Source: Peptostreptococcus stomatis DSM 17678
GTDB taxonomy: Bacteria; Bacillota; Clostridia; Peptostreptococcales; Peptostreptococcaceae
Length of the DNA: 64,000 nucleotides
Reading direction: 5' to 3'
Assembly: GCF_000147675.1 (NCBI RefSeq)
Contig: NZ_ADGQ01000035.1
Span: 36,782-100,781, forward strand
The position numbers were made by a program, and so were the translations under genes. Positions 49,607-57,684 of this stretch are shown here, one piece after another; within the stretch, counting starts at the first letter, position 1; each line of letters begins with the position of its first letter. The notes beneath the pieces were generated by a model. That model saw nothing but the letters and a program-made list of their open reading frames with translations, had not been told where the DNA came from and did not search any database.

Positions 49607-50944
49607 ATGAAAGAAATGAATGTGAACATGGACCAGGCAAGCCAGTCCACTAAGAGGGATGAACTCAAGTATTCGATAGAGTCAGTGCCACCAATGGGTG
49701 TATCTATACTACTGGCCCTACAGCATATACTAGCAGCCTTTGCAGGTATAATAGCCGTACCCCTTGTTGTTTGTGCAGCCTTGAAGCTAAGTGTTGAGCA
49801 AACTACCCTAATGGTAGGGGCTACTATCTTTGCATCTGGTATCACAACAATACTACAGTCAAAGGGTCTAGGACCTATAGGTTCAAGGGTTTCAGGTATG
49901 ATGGGTACCGATTTTACCTTTGTAAATCCATCTATCAGTGTTGGTGCCAAGTTTGGTATAGCTGGTATAATAACGGCTACAATCACGGGTTCCTTTGTGG
50001 AAATAATCTTGAGTAGGTTTATCAAGCCACTTATGAAGTTTTTCCCACCACTGATTACAGGTACGGTTGTATCCCTGATAGGTATTACCCTATTGCCGGT
50101 TAGTATAGACTGGGCAGCAGGTGGTGTAGGTGCCGCCGACTACGGGTCTATAAAAAATATATCTGTTGCCTTTGTGATTATGTTATTTACTTTGTTTTTA
50201 AACCACTTTGGCAGGGGTATGTTATCAACAGCAGCAGTATTTATAGGTATGGTCTTTGGTTATATAGTATGTATACCAATGGGTATGGTTGACCTGACAT
50301 CTGTAGCAAATGCAGACTGGATAGCAATACCAAATATTTTACGTTATGGCTTCCATTTTGATATGGCTTCTACCCTTTCATTTGTACCAGCCTATGTGGT
50401 TTCTACTATAGGTACAGTCGGTATAATGATGGCGATTGGTGAAGCTTCCCATGAAAAAATATCTAGTGACAGGGCAGCTGCCGGTGTCCTATGTGATGGT
50501 GTGGGTTCAATGATATCAGGCCTATTTGGGGCAGGTCCAAATACAGCATTTTCACAAAATGTAGGCCTAATCACCCTTACTAAGGTTGCAAGTAGACACG
50601 TAATGATAATTGCTGGTATAATATTAACCATACTAGGTGTATTTCCAAAGTTGAGCGCCCTAATTGCTGTAATGCCATCACCAGTATTGGGTGGTGTTGG
50701 CGTAATTATGTTTGGCCTGGTTGCAGCCCAGGGTATAAAGACCCTAGCTTCAATTGACTTGGGAGACCGTGAATTATTGATAATATCTGTTGCCTTTGCC
50801 CTAGGTATAGGTGTAACAGTAAAGCCTGAAATATTACAGGGTCTGCCAAATGCCCTAAAGATGATCCTATCATCTGGTATTTCAACAGGTACTCTGGCAG
50901 CCTTGATACTAAATATTGTCTTGGTTGACAGGAGGAAAAAGTAA
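49607..50944 (+). CDS. pbuX: Xanthine/uracil permease family transporter, probable xanthine permease
   Basis: NCS2-family nucleobase:cation symporter of 445 aa with about 13-14 membrane segments. The signatures SILLALQHILAAFAGIIAVP (~36-55) and GLFGAGPNTAFSQNVGLI (~304-321) are typical. Purine specificity is inferred from the guanine-class riboswitch in its leader and from xpt downstream. The frame stays open back to 49544, but that part lies in the terminator; ATG 49607 with an AGGAGG site is the start. Confidence 0.9.
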   Translation: MKEMNVNMDQASQSTKRDELKYSIESVPPMGVSILLALQHILAAFAGIIAVPLVVCAALKLSVEQTTLMVGATIFASGITTILQSKGLGPIGSRVSGMMGTDFTFVNPSISVGAKFGIAGIITATITGSFVEIILSRFIKPLMKFFPPLITGTVVSLIGITLLPVSIDWAAGGVGAADYGSIKNISVAFVIMLFTLFLNHFGRGMLSTAAVFIGMVFGYIVCIPMGMVDLTSVANADWIAIPNILRYGFHFDMASTLSFVPAYVVSTIGTVGIMMAIGEASHEKISSDRAAAGVLCDGVGSMISGLFGAGPNTAFSQNVGLITLTKVASRHVMIIAGIILTILGVFPKLSALIAVMPSPVLGGVGVIMFGLVAAQGIKTLASIDLGDRELLIISVAFALGIGVTVKPEILQGLPNALKMILSSGISTGTLAALILNIVLVDRRKK

Positions 50945-51006
50945 GTCCTTAAAGGACAGGATATATAGGTCCTAGAGGGACAGAAATAAGGTGTGTCCTA
51001 AGGGAC
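50945..51006 (+). repeat. Three palindromic GTCC-GGAC repeats before xpt
   Basis: GTCCTTAAAGGAC (50945-50957), GTCCTAGAGGGAC (50969-50981) and GTCCTAAGGGAC (50995-51006), spaced 24 and 26 bases. The first is a perfect 6-1-6 palindrome; all share GTCC and GGAC arms and are followed by AG. The third abuts the xpt ribosome site AGGAGG. Confidence 0.85.
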
Positions 51007-51018
51007 AGGAGGAATATA

Positions 51019-51588
51019 ATGAAACTATTAGAAGATATGATATTAAAAAGGGGCAGGGTCCTTGATGGCAATATATTGAAGGTTGATAACTTCTTAAACC
51101 ACCAGATAGATGCAGACCTCTTTATGGAAATGGGCAAGGACTATTATGAGCATTTTAAGGACAAGGGCATTACCAGGATACTTACACTGGAGGTGTCAGG
51201 TATAGCGATAGCCTTTGCTGCAGCTACATACTTCAAGGTTCCCCTGGTTTTTGCTAAAAAATCAGCCTCTCTTACCTTGTCAGAAGATGCCTATACTAGT
51301 AAGGTAGTGTCCTATACAAAGAAGAAGGAATACGATATAAAGGTCGATAGGAACTTCTTGTCACCAGGTGACAAGGTCTTGATAATAGATGACTTCCTGG
51401 CTACGGGTCAGGCTCTGAAGGGACTTGTTTCCTTATGTGACCAGGCAGGAGCAGAGGTGGCAGGAATTGGTATAGCCATAGAAAAAACTTTCCAGGATGG
51501 TGGAAAGTTATTCAGGGACCAGGGTTATGATGTATATAGCCAGGCCATGATCAAGGCTTTTGAAAATAATTCAGTTATTTTTGAGTAA
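51019..51588 (+). CDS. xpt: Xanthine phosphoribosyltransferase
   Basis: Converts xanthine to XMP with PRPP, 189 aa. The PRPP loop is VLIIDDFLATGQALKGLV (~121-138). The Xpt-type N-terminus (LEDMILKRGRVLDGNILKVD) and KFFLNHQIDADLF-like NFLNHQIDADLFMEMG separate it from adenine PRTase. It follows the permease by 74 bases and is probably co-transcribed under the riboswitch. XMP can be aminated by the GuaA encoded at 61520. Confidence 0.94.
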   Translation: MKLLEDMILKRGRVLDGNILKVDNFLNHQIDADLFMEMGKDYYEHFKDKGITRILTLEVSGIAIAFAAATYFKVPLVFAKKSASLTLSEDAYTSKVVSYTKKKEYDIKVDRNFLSPGDKVLIIDDFLATGQALKGLVSLCDQAGAEVAGIGIAIEKTFQDGGKLFRDQGYDVYSQAMIKAFENNSVIFE

Positions 51589-51622
51589 ATTTTGCAATTA
51601 TATATAAGGAAATGAGGTTATT

Positions 51623-52501
51623 ATGAAAAAAGCTTTGCTGATTATAAATCCGACATCAGGTGGAGAAAAGGCCTTGACTTACAAGGGAAAACTTGAAAGA
51701 AAAGCAGGTCAATATTTTGACCATGTTGAAACTAAAATAACTAAGAAAGCCAAGGATGCCACTGAATTTGCAAGGCAGGCATCAGAAGAAGGATATGAGG
51801 CCGTATTTGCCTTTGGTGGTGATGGCACAGTAAATGAAGTTATATCAGGACTTGCTGAAAGGGACTATATTCCTAAACTGGCTATTATTCCAGGAGGCAC
51901 AGGCAATTTGATAACTAAATTCCTTGGAATCAGCCAGGATATTGATAAGGCAATAGAAGAAATAGACTTTGATTCAACCAATAAAATTGATATTGGAAAA
52001 TGTAATGATAAGTTTTTCGGATATGTTTTTAGTATAGGATCTATACCCGAAGCTATTCACAATGTAGAGATAGAGGAAAAAACAAAGTATGGATTTTTAG
52101 CCTATGCGGTTAGAAGTGTCAAGTCTGTGATAAATGATGAAACCTTTAAGATTCATATAAAGACTGAAAATGGTCAGTATGATGGCGATGCTAGTCACGT
52201 GATTGTTTTGCTATCGAATTTTATAGGGGATAGAAAAATATTTGAACAGAATAGGGTAGGTTATGCCAATATTCTAATTTTGAAAGAGGCATCTATTATT
52301 TCCAAGGTATCCCTAATTCCTGACCTGTTAAAGGGTGAATTGGTTGAGAATAATAAAATTGAATATCTTCAAGCAAAAGAGATAAGTATATCTTCTGACA
52401 TCCCTCTGGGAACAGATATAGATGGAGATGAATGCGACAAGCTGCCGGTAGATATTAAGATTTTACCAGAACATATTGAGGTCTATTCACCACAGAATTA
52501 A
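51623..52501 (+). CDS. Diacylglycerol kinase-family lipid kinase
   Basis: Soluble DAGK_cat-domain lipid kinase of the DgkB/YegS type, 292 aa. It starts ALLIINPTSGGEKAL, with the nucleotide motif FAFGGDGTVNEVISGL (~71-86) and IIPGGTGNLITKFLG (~96-110). In Gram-positives DgkB returns diacylglycerol to phospholipid synthesis, matching the membrane-lipid theme of nearby genes, but the lipid substrate is not certain. Codon use is a bit more ATT/AAA-rich than its neighbours. The terminator at 52541-52583 follows. Confidence 0.85.
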   Translation: MKKALLIINPTSGGEKALTYKGKLERKAGQYFDHVETKITKKAKDATEFARQASEEGYEAVFAFGGDGTVNEVISGLAERDYIPKLAIIPGGTGNLITKFLGISQDIDKAIEEIDFDSTNKIDIGKCNDKFFGYVFSIGSIPEAIHNVEIEEKTKYGFLAYAVRSVKSVINDETFKIHIKTENGQYDGDASHVIVLLSNFIGDRKIFEQNRVGYANILILKEASIISKVSLIPDLLKGELVENNKIEYLQAKEISISSDIPLGTDIDGDECDKLPVDIKILPEHIEVYSPQN

Positions 52502-52540
52502 TATATGGTCAAGAAGATAAAATAAGGATGGAGAATAGGG

Positions 52541-52583
52541 CGCTATATTTATGACTATAAGGTCATAGGTATGGCGTTTTTTT
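52541..52583 (+). terminator. Terminator after the lipid kinase gene
   Basis: CGCTATA (52541-52547) pairs with TATGGCG (52570-52576) and TATGAC with GTCATA inside; seven T follow. Confidence 0.88.
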
Positions 52584-52637
52584 GTAAGGAGATTATAAGT
52601 AGACCTAAAAAGAAGCTGGAAAGATAGTAAAAGGGGT

Positions 52638-52727
52638 TTGAATTATAGTATAGTTTGTATTATAATGAATAATACAAACTAAGTATTATATATTGTAATA
52701 CAAATTAGACTTATATAATAATACAAC
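52638..52727 (+). promoter_or_regulatory. GntR promoter with palindromic operator and repeated half-sites
   Basis: TTGAAT (52638-52643), 17 bases, TATAAT (52661-52666). The -10 lies in a perfect inverted repeat, TAGTTTGTATTAT (52651-52663) and ATAATACAAACTA (52669-52681). The half-site AATACAA recurs at 52697-52703 and 52720-52726. Likely an autoregulatory operator cluster for the GntR protein that follows. Confidence 0.75.
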
Positions 52728-52760
52728 AGTAACTTGTAATTTGGGATAGGAGGAACTTAT

Positions 52761-53147
52761 ATGATTATTTCTTTAGATACATCATCCAGTATTCCTATTT
52801 ATGTCCAGCTAAGAAACCAGATAGTCCTGGGCATAGGTAGGGGTGAATTGAAGCCAGGTGAAAGCCTGCCAACTGTTAGGCAGATGGCCAAGGATGCTGG
52901 CATCAACACCATGACTGTCAACAAGACCTACCAGATCTTGAAGACAGAGGGCTTTATAGAGATAGACAGGAGGTCTGGTGCCTTTGTATCTAAAAGCCAA
53001 AGAATGGATAAGGATTTTGAGGAAAAGCTGGAGTCAGACTTGACCCTATTGATGGCCGAGGCTAGTGTCAAGGGTATGGACAAGGAAGATTTTTTGAAGC
53101 TGTGTGAGAGGGTATTTGCAGGTCTTGAGCCCTGCCAAGAGCTTTAA
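52761..53147 (+). CDS. GntR-family regulator, YtrA subfamily
   Basis: Short GntR repressor of 128 aa. The winged helix is IPIYVQLRNQIVLGIGRGEL, KPGESLPTVRQMAKDAGI and NTMTVNKTYQILKTEGFIEI (~13-70), followed by only a ~45-residue dimerisation tail, the YtrA layout. YtrA proteins usually control an adjacent membrane gene; here that is the DUF5808 protein. The promoter overlaps a long palindrome, suggesting autoregulation. The ATG at 52761 follows AGGAGG. Confidence 0.9.
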   Translation: MIISLDTSSSIPIYVQLRNQIVLGIGRGELKPGESLPTVRQMAKDAGINTMTVNKTYQILKTEGFIEIDRRSGAFVSKSQRMDKDFEEKLESDLTLLMAEASVKGMDKEDFLKLCERVFAGLEPCQEL

Positions 53148-53217
53148 GTAACTCTTGGGATTTGCCAAGAAATTTAGATTATTATAGGTATTTTCTAAGA
53201 ACTTTAGATAATAAGGA
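53133..53217 (+). repeat. Hairpin and degenerate repeats between gntR and the DUF5808 gene
   Basis: CCAAGAG (53133-53139) pairs with CTCTTGG (53150-53156) across the gntR stop, without a T tract. Degenerate copies of a CCAAGAAATTTAGATTATTA-like unit follow at ~53165-53184 and ~53194-53213. Confidence 0.5.
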
Positions 53218-53226
53218 GTGTTGAAT

Positions 53227-54657
53227 ATGAATATATTGTTATTAGTGGTAATTGGAATTTCTAATCTTATCATCTGCCTGGTATTTTGGATGGTCCTAGG
53301 TAAGATTTTGGAATATAAAAATGGTATGGTTTTAGGTATGCATGTAGACCGTGACAAGCTGGAGAACCCAGACCTGGTAGCCCTGCTTGAAAAATACAAG
53401 AAGAGGTTGAATATTTTTAAGCTGGTTTTGATTGTGGGTTCTTTTCTTACCCTGGCAATAATCTGGCTTGATGTTAGTTTATTCATTGTACTATATATGA
53501 CCTGGCTTGTCTTTATAATAGGCTACTACCAGTATATTTCCGTATTTTGCATGAGGGATATGTACAGGCTAAAGGAGGACAGGGGCTGGTTGACAAAGGG
53601 CTCTAGCCTGGTAAAGGTAGATACCAGGGTATCTAGCATGGTTGATAAAATTAAAATACATCCACTTGTCCACCTACCTTTTATGCTTGTATATACACAT
53701 TTGTTGATAGATGGCCTAATAGGGGGAAAGATATTTAAGGCTGTGGCCAAGGGTATGGTCCCTGCTGACTACCAGGACTTTAGGTTCATTGGTCTGATAA
53801 TTTTAGCCATTGGGCTAGTCATGTCCTTATCCTTCCTTTTTACCCATATAATTTACGGGGATAGAAAAAACCAGGTATACTGCGAGGACAGCAAAATTAA
53901 CTACATGGCCAACAGGGTAGACAAGCTATACTGGTCCAGGGCCTGCCTGATAGGGGATATAATGGTATTCTTGACAAATACCTATATACTTTATAGGTTG
54001 TCTAAAAATGCCTGGTTGTATGAGATAGACTTTGGCATTTACATAGGAGGCCTGGTTATATCAAGTATAGTTGTGGCCTTTGTAGCCAAGATAGTCAATA
54101 CCAAGAAGGATGACATACTTAGCCAGGCTAAAAATATTGAATATATGGATGATGACTATTACTGGAGAAAGGGCTGGTACTCCAACCCAAACGACAAAAG
54201 AATTTTTGTACCTAGCAGGTTAAACACAATGAACCAGGAATTTAATATGGCCAAGAAGTCAGCCATAGTAATAAACATAGTTCTCCTATTGGTAATCCTG
54301 GGAACTTTTGCGATATGCCTGGTTCCTATTGATAAGAATGTAATAGTAAAGGCTAACAATAATCAGATAAGTGTGAAGTCAGGTATGTATAAGACTGAAT
54401 TTAAGAGGTCAGATATCCTAGACCTGGACCTGGTTGATGATTTGGAAGATGACTCCTATATAAGGACCAACGGAATAAGTATGGGAGAAATTGGTATAGG
54501 AAGGTTTAGGGGGAAGAAGTCTGGAAGGCTAGATCTCTATATCAACAGTGCCAAGAGGCCACTTGTGAGGGTTAAACTCAAAAATAAGCTGGTCTATATC
54601 AGTGGTGATAAGAATAAAAAGGCAGAAAAAATATATAAGTTAATAAGTGGAAAATAA
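53227..54657 (+). CDS. DUF5808/DUF1648-like membrane protein
   Basis: A 476-aa polytopic protein of unknown function. Hydrophobic segments lie near residues 3-23, 62-85, 88-108, 145-165, 185-210, 245-262, 270-292 and 345-365. The motif WRKGWYSNPNDKRIFVPSR (~314-332) is the DUF5808 signature; a C-terminal PH-like domain follows the last membrane helix. GTG 53218 is in frame but lies in the AAGGAG site; ATG 53227 is used. It is paired with the GntR gene, a recurrent arrangement of this family. A strong terminator follows. Confidence 0.7.
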   Translation: MNILLLVVIGISNLIICLVFWMVLGKILEYKNGMVLGMHVDRDKLENPDLVALLEKYKKRLNIFKLVLIVGSFLTLAIIWLDVSLFIVLYMTWLVFIIGYYQYISVFCMRDMYRLKEDRGWLTKGSSLVKVDTRVSSMVDKIKIHPLVHLPFMLVYTHLLIDGLIGGKIFKAVAKGMVPADYQDFRFIGLIILAIGLVMSLSFLFTHIIYGDRKNQVYCEDSKINYMANRVDKLYWSRACLIGDIMVFLTNTYILYRLSKNAWLYEIDFGIYIGGLVISSIVVAFVAKIVNTKKDDILSQAKNIEYMDDDYYWRKGWYSNPNDKRIFVPSRLNTMNQEFNMAKKSAIVINIVLLLVILGTFAICLVPIDKNVIVKANNNQISVKSGMYKTEFKRSDILDLDLVDDLEDDSYIRTNGISMGEIGIGRFRGKKSGRLDLYINSAKRPLVRVKLKNKLVYISGDKNKKAEKIYKLISGK

Positions 54658-54670
54658 GGGGAAAATCTTA

Positions 54671-54737
54671 TTTAAGTTTAGGGAAATGTATTAATTGTAA
54701 ATATATTTCCCTATATTATCTTAAATATCTTTTTTTT
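54671..54737 (+). terminator. Terminator after the DUF5808 gene
   Basis: TAGGGAAAT (54679-54687) pairs with ATTTCCCTA (54705-54713); outer TTTAAG (54671-54676) and CTTAAA (54720-54725) can extend the stem. An eight-T tract ends at 54737. Confidence 0.85.
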
Positions 54738-54784
54738 ATGCCCTTTATGTGCTAAACTAGAATTGTGAACTTATATGTAAATAT

Positions 54785-54793
54785 TGATATAAT
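54785..54793 (+). promoter_or_regulatory. Extended -10 promoter of the amaP operon
   Basis: TGATATAAT gives TG-n-TATAAT (-10 at 54788-54793), very close to the ribosome site, so the leader would be about ten bases. TTGTGA at 54763-54768 is a possible -35 at 19-base spacing. Confidence 0.5.
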
Positions 54794-54809
54794 ATTTAGG
54801 AGAAATGAT

Positions 54810-55556
54810 ATGTCTACTTTTAGAAAAATAATAAATTTAATATACTTCTTGATCCTAGTATGTCTACTAGTAGTCCTGTACTCCATGGCCTTTGATTTAG
54901 AGTTTATGAAGACTCTTGTAGATGCCGTCAGGGATAATGCTGGCTACACTATGCTTGTAAATATAGGCCTAGTCCTAGTACTAGGAGTGACATGCCTAAG
55001 GGCAGTATATACCTTGTTTAAAAAGTCATATGATAGTTATATAGACCTGTTTGAAGATGAGGGCAGTATCAGAATATCTGACAAGTCTATAGAAAGGACT
55101 ATCAGACACGCTGCAGGCCAGATTGAAGAAATAGACCAGGTGGATATAAGCGTCAAGGCCAGAAACAAGAATGATGGAAATCCAGATGTGAAAATAAATA
55201 TAAAGTGTGGACTTGACTATGCAAAATATATGCAGGCAAGCTACTTTACAGAAGAAAGGCTTGTTGATGACCAGGTAGACTTAGATGCTAGCCAGGTAGG
55301 TAGCCATGATACAGATCTTGCACCAGTGGTTGATAATGCTAGCCAGGACCAGGCTATAGGTATGACAGGCCTAACTAATATGATTCAAGAAGAACTACAC
55401 AAGGCAGTTGAAAATTTTATCGGCCAGAGGGTAGATCAAATAAATATTAAATTCTACGATGTAGAAAAAAAGAAGAAGGACAACAAGCCTAAGAAGGCTC
55501 CTAAGAAATCCAATACTGGATCTGAGATTAGGGGCAAGGTTAAAAGGGTTAAGTAA
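54810..55556 (+). CDS. amaP: Alkaline shock response membrane anchor AmaP
   Basis: Membrane anchor that recruits Asp23 to the cell envelope. Two N-terminal membrane helices (residues ~10-30 and ~48-68) are followed by an Asp23-like cytoplasmic domain (SIRISDKSIERTIRHAAGQI) and a Lys-rich C-terminal tail. The segment of ~125-175 is enlarged and Asp-rich. The frame is open to 54765, but ATG 54810 has a TTAGGAGA site and begins the first helix, giving 248 aa. It is followed 12 bases later by the DUF2273 gene and then asp23, the standard operon. Confidence 0.85.
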   Translation: MSTFRKIINLIYFLILVCLLVVLYSMAFDLEFMKTLVDAVRDNAGYTMLVNIGLVLVLGVTCLRAVYTLFKKSYDSYIDLFEDEGSIRISDKSIERTIRHAAGQIEEIDQVDISVKARNKNDGNPDVKINIKCGLDYAKYMQASYFTEERLVDDQVDLDASQVGSHDTDLAPVVDNASQDQAIGMTGLTNMIQEELHKAVENFIGQRVDQINIKFYDVEKKKKDNKPKKAPKKSNTGSEIRGKVKRVK

Positions 55557-55568
55557 GGGGGTGCCGAA

Positions 55569-56063
55569 ATGATAGATGAAAATTACCACATAGAAGATAT
55601 AGACGATATATTTGATAGTCAGAATGAACCTGTCAAGGAGGCAGCTGCTAAGACTGAGCCTGTAAAAGCCAGGATAATATTTGAAGACAGCACTTCTAAC
55701 CAGGTAAAAAAGGAAGAGCCTGAAAATGCTTATTCTCAAGCCTATGAAGAGGGTGACTATGGCCAGGAAGGGTCAGAAAAACCAAGTGGTGAAAAGAGAA
55801 AGCCACTAATTGACAATGTCAAGAAAAAAACTCTTACAGAAAAGCTAGAGGGAATCCTACTAGCAGCCTACAAGGACAAACCAAATACAGTTGTAGCTAC
55901 CATAGTTGGAATTATAATAGCGATTTTATTTTTATGGATTGGTTTCTTAAAGACACTTGTAATATGTCTGGTAGTATTTGTAGCAAATATAATCGGTCAG
56001 TTATTTGACCAGAACCCATTTGTTGTAGGTGTTTTTGAGACCATAGTTAGGAAATTCAAGTAG
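55569..56063 (+). CDS. DUF2273 small membrane protein with long N-terminal extension
   Basis: A 164-aa protein. The C-terminal ~60 residues are the DUF2273 unit, with two hydrophobic helices (NTVVATIVGIIIAILFLWIG and LKTLVICLVVFVANIIGQLF). The first ~95 residues are charged and low in hydrophobicity, with EPVKEAAAKTEPVKA-type segments; most DUF2273 proteins are only 60-80 aa. It lies between amaP and asp23, where DUF2273 genes normally occur. Function is not known beyond a link to the Asp23 envelope-stress complex. Confidence 0.8.
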   Translation: MIDENYHIEDIDDIFDSQNEPVKEAAAKTEPVKARIIFEDSTSNQVKKEEPENAYSQAYEEGDYGQEGSEKPSGEKRKPLIDNVKKKTLTEKLEGILLAAYKDKPNTVVATIVGIIIAILFLWIGFLKTLVICLVVFVANIIGQLFDQNPFVVGVFETIVRKFK

Positions 56064-56134
56064 CTATAGGGTAAAAGTTATTTAGGTACTTATACGGTAT
56101 AGGAGTGCAAAAAGTTTAATAGAGAGGTGTAAAG

Positions 56135-56518
56135 ATGGAATACAAGGATAATAATACAGAAATCCAGCACAATAGCAAGTTGGTATTTGAAGAACAGGTA
56201 ATAGCCAAGATAGTTGCCATGGCTATAAAGGGCCAGGAGGGTATCACTACTGTCAAGAGTAACAGTGCCTTTTCAGGTATAGTAGGCAGGGGAAATGAAA
56301 GCAGTGGTATAAATGTTGAAGTTGGTGAAACTGAAGTTGCAGTTGACCTGAGATTGTGGTTAGAATTTGGCAAGAATGCCAGGGATATCTACACGAAGCT
56401 TAAGGAAATAATTGAAGAACAGGTAATGAGCATGACAGGCCTAAAGGTTGTAGAGGTCAATGCAAAAATTGAAGACGTCTTAAGCCCAGATGAATTTAGA
56501 GATAGGCTTAATGGCTAG
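56135..56518 (+). CDS. Asp23/Gls24-family envelope stress protein
   Basis: A 127-aa cytoplasmic protein of the Asp23 family. It shows LVFEEQVIAKIVAMAIKGQEG (in pieces LVFEEQVIAKI, VAMAIKGQEG), GINVEVGETEVAVDLRLWLE and a C-terminal VVEVNAKIEDV. Asp23 forms abundant filaments bound to AmaP and is linked to alkaline and cell-wall stress. It closes the amaP operon; a terminator follows at 56531-56559. Confidence 0.88.
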   Translation: MEYKDNNTEIQHNSKLVFEEQVIAKIVAMAIKGQEGITTVKSNSAFSGIVGRGNESSGINVEVGETEVAVDLRLWLEFGKNARDIYTKLKEIIEEQVMSMTGLKVVEVNAKIEDVLSPDEFRDRLNG

Positions 56519-56530
56519 TAGCAAAATAGG

Positions 56531-56559
56531 GCAGTTGTACTAATGTATGGCTGCTTTTT
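56531..56559 (+). terminator. Terminator of the amaP-asp23 operon
   Basis: GCAGTTGTAC (56531-56540) pairs fully with GTATGGCTGC (56545-56554) using three G-T pairs, loop TAAT, then five T. Confidence 0.78.
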
Positions 56560-56685
56560 AAATAAATCGATATATTTAGGATAAAAGCTTTATAGTCGAC
56601 AAAGCTTAGGCTTGGAGTATGTTGATATATGATTTGGAATAAAGTGAAAGTAGCTTTGGAATAAATCTTAGGAGAGAGGGATAAG

Positions 56686-57561
56686 ATGCAGATAAGAGAA
56701 GTTGAAAATGGGATTATATTAGAGGGTATAGAGGACTTTGAACCCGCCCATGTATTTGACTGTGGCCAATGCTTTAGGTGGATAAGGCAGGAAGACGGGT
56801 CATATACGGGGGTTGCCATGAATAGGGTTATCAATATCAATAAGGAGGGTGATTCTATCCATATAGACAACACCAACCTGGAAGACTTTGAAAATATATG
56901 GTATGAATACTTTGACCTTGCTAGGGACTATGGGGCCCTAAAGAAGGACCTGGCCAAGCATGATGAAAACCTGAAAAAGGCAGTAGAATTTGGGCCTGGT
57001 ATCAGGATCCTAAAGCAGGATGGTTGGGAGATGCTGATTTCCTTTATAATATCCTCTAACAACAGGATACCTATGATACAGAGGGCCATCAACAATATAT
57101 CGGAAAGGTATGGCCACAAAATAGGAACTTATAGGGGCAAGGACTATTACGCCTTTCCTAGCCCAGAGGAATTGTCCAGGGCAAGCATAGAAGACCTTAG
57201 AGACTGTAAGACCGGCTTTAGGGACAAGTATATCTACCACACTACAAGGGCTGTCTTAGATGAAAAGATTGACCTTAAGGCCTTTGTGGATATGGACCAG
57301 GATACCTGCCACAAGGAGCTTATGAAGTTCAAGGGTGTAGGGGCCAAGGTGGCCGACTGTATAGCCCTATTTGGCATGAGAAAGTACCAGTCCTTCCCGG
57401 TAGATGTCTGGGTAAAGAGGGTAATGCAGGAATTTTACGGGGCAGAGGACATGAGCCTGCCTAAGATGAGGAAGTTTGGTATGGACCTCTTTGGTGATGA
57501 TGCAGGTTTTGCCCAGCAGTACCTATTTTACTATGTGAGGGAACTGGAAATAGGTAAGTAG
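56686..57561 (+). CDS. ogg: 8-oxoguanine DNA glycosylase, OGG1 type
   Basis: Base-excision repair glycosylase/lyase of 291 aa, of the eukaryote-like OGG1 family found in clostridia. The helix-hairpin-helix is FKGVGAKVADCIALFGM (~213-229), where the lysine of AKVADC is the catalytic Lys, and the aspartate is in SFPVDVWVKRVMQ (~235-247). The N-terminal TBP-like domain holds FDCGQCFRW. It removes 8-oxoG opposite C. It is probably monocistronic; the last codons form part of a 22-base direct repeat that recurs downstream. Confidence 0.92.
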   Translation: MQIREVENGIILEGIEDFEPAHVFDCGQCFRWIRQEDGSYTGVAMNRVININKEGDSIHIDNTNLEDFENIWYEYFDLARDYGALKKDLAKHDENLKKAVEFGPGIRILKQDGWEMLISFIISSNNRIPMIQRAINNISERYGHKIGTYRGKDYYAFPSPEELSRASIEDLRDCKTGFRDKYIYHTTRAVLDEKIDLKAFVDMDQDTCHKELMKFKGVGAKVADCIALFGMRKYQSFPVDVWVKRVMQEFYGAEDMSLPKMRKFGMDLFGDDAGFAQQYLFYYVRELEIGK

Positions 57562-57649
57562 GCCTATTATATCATGTGAAGCTACTAGGTATAAGAAAGT
57601 AGGCCATATTACTAGGAAAGACAAGTAGAAATAGGTAAGTAGGCCTATT
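57547..57649 (+). repeat. 22-base exact direct repeat at the end of ogg
   Basis: The 22 bases at 57547-57568 (encoding the last residues E-I-G-K, the stop and nine bases beyond) recur exactly at 57628-57649; a partial copy (AAGTAGGCC) is at 57597-57605. It looks like a local duplication of the gene end, 81 bases apart. Confidence 0.85.
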
Positions 57650-57684
57650 TTAGAAAAAGATGTTTATATAGGTAGGAGGATGCG

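Noticed and set aside
53133-53156. Terminator between gntR and the DUF5808 gene
   Set aside because: The hairpin lacks a T tract and spans the stop codon; read-through into the next gene is expected.
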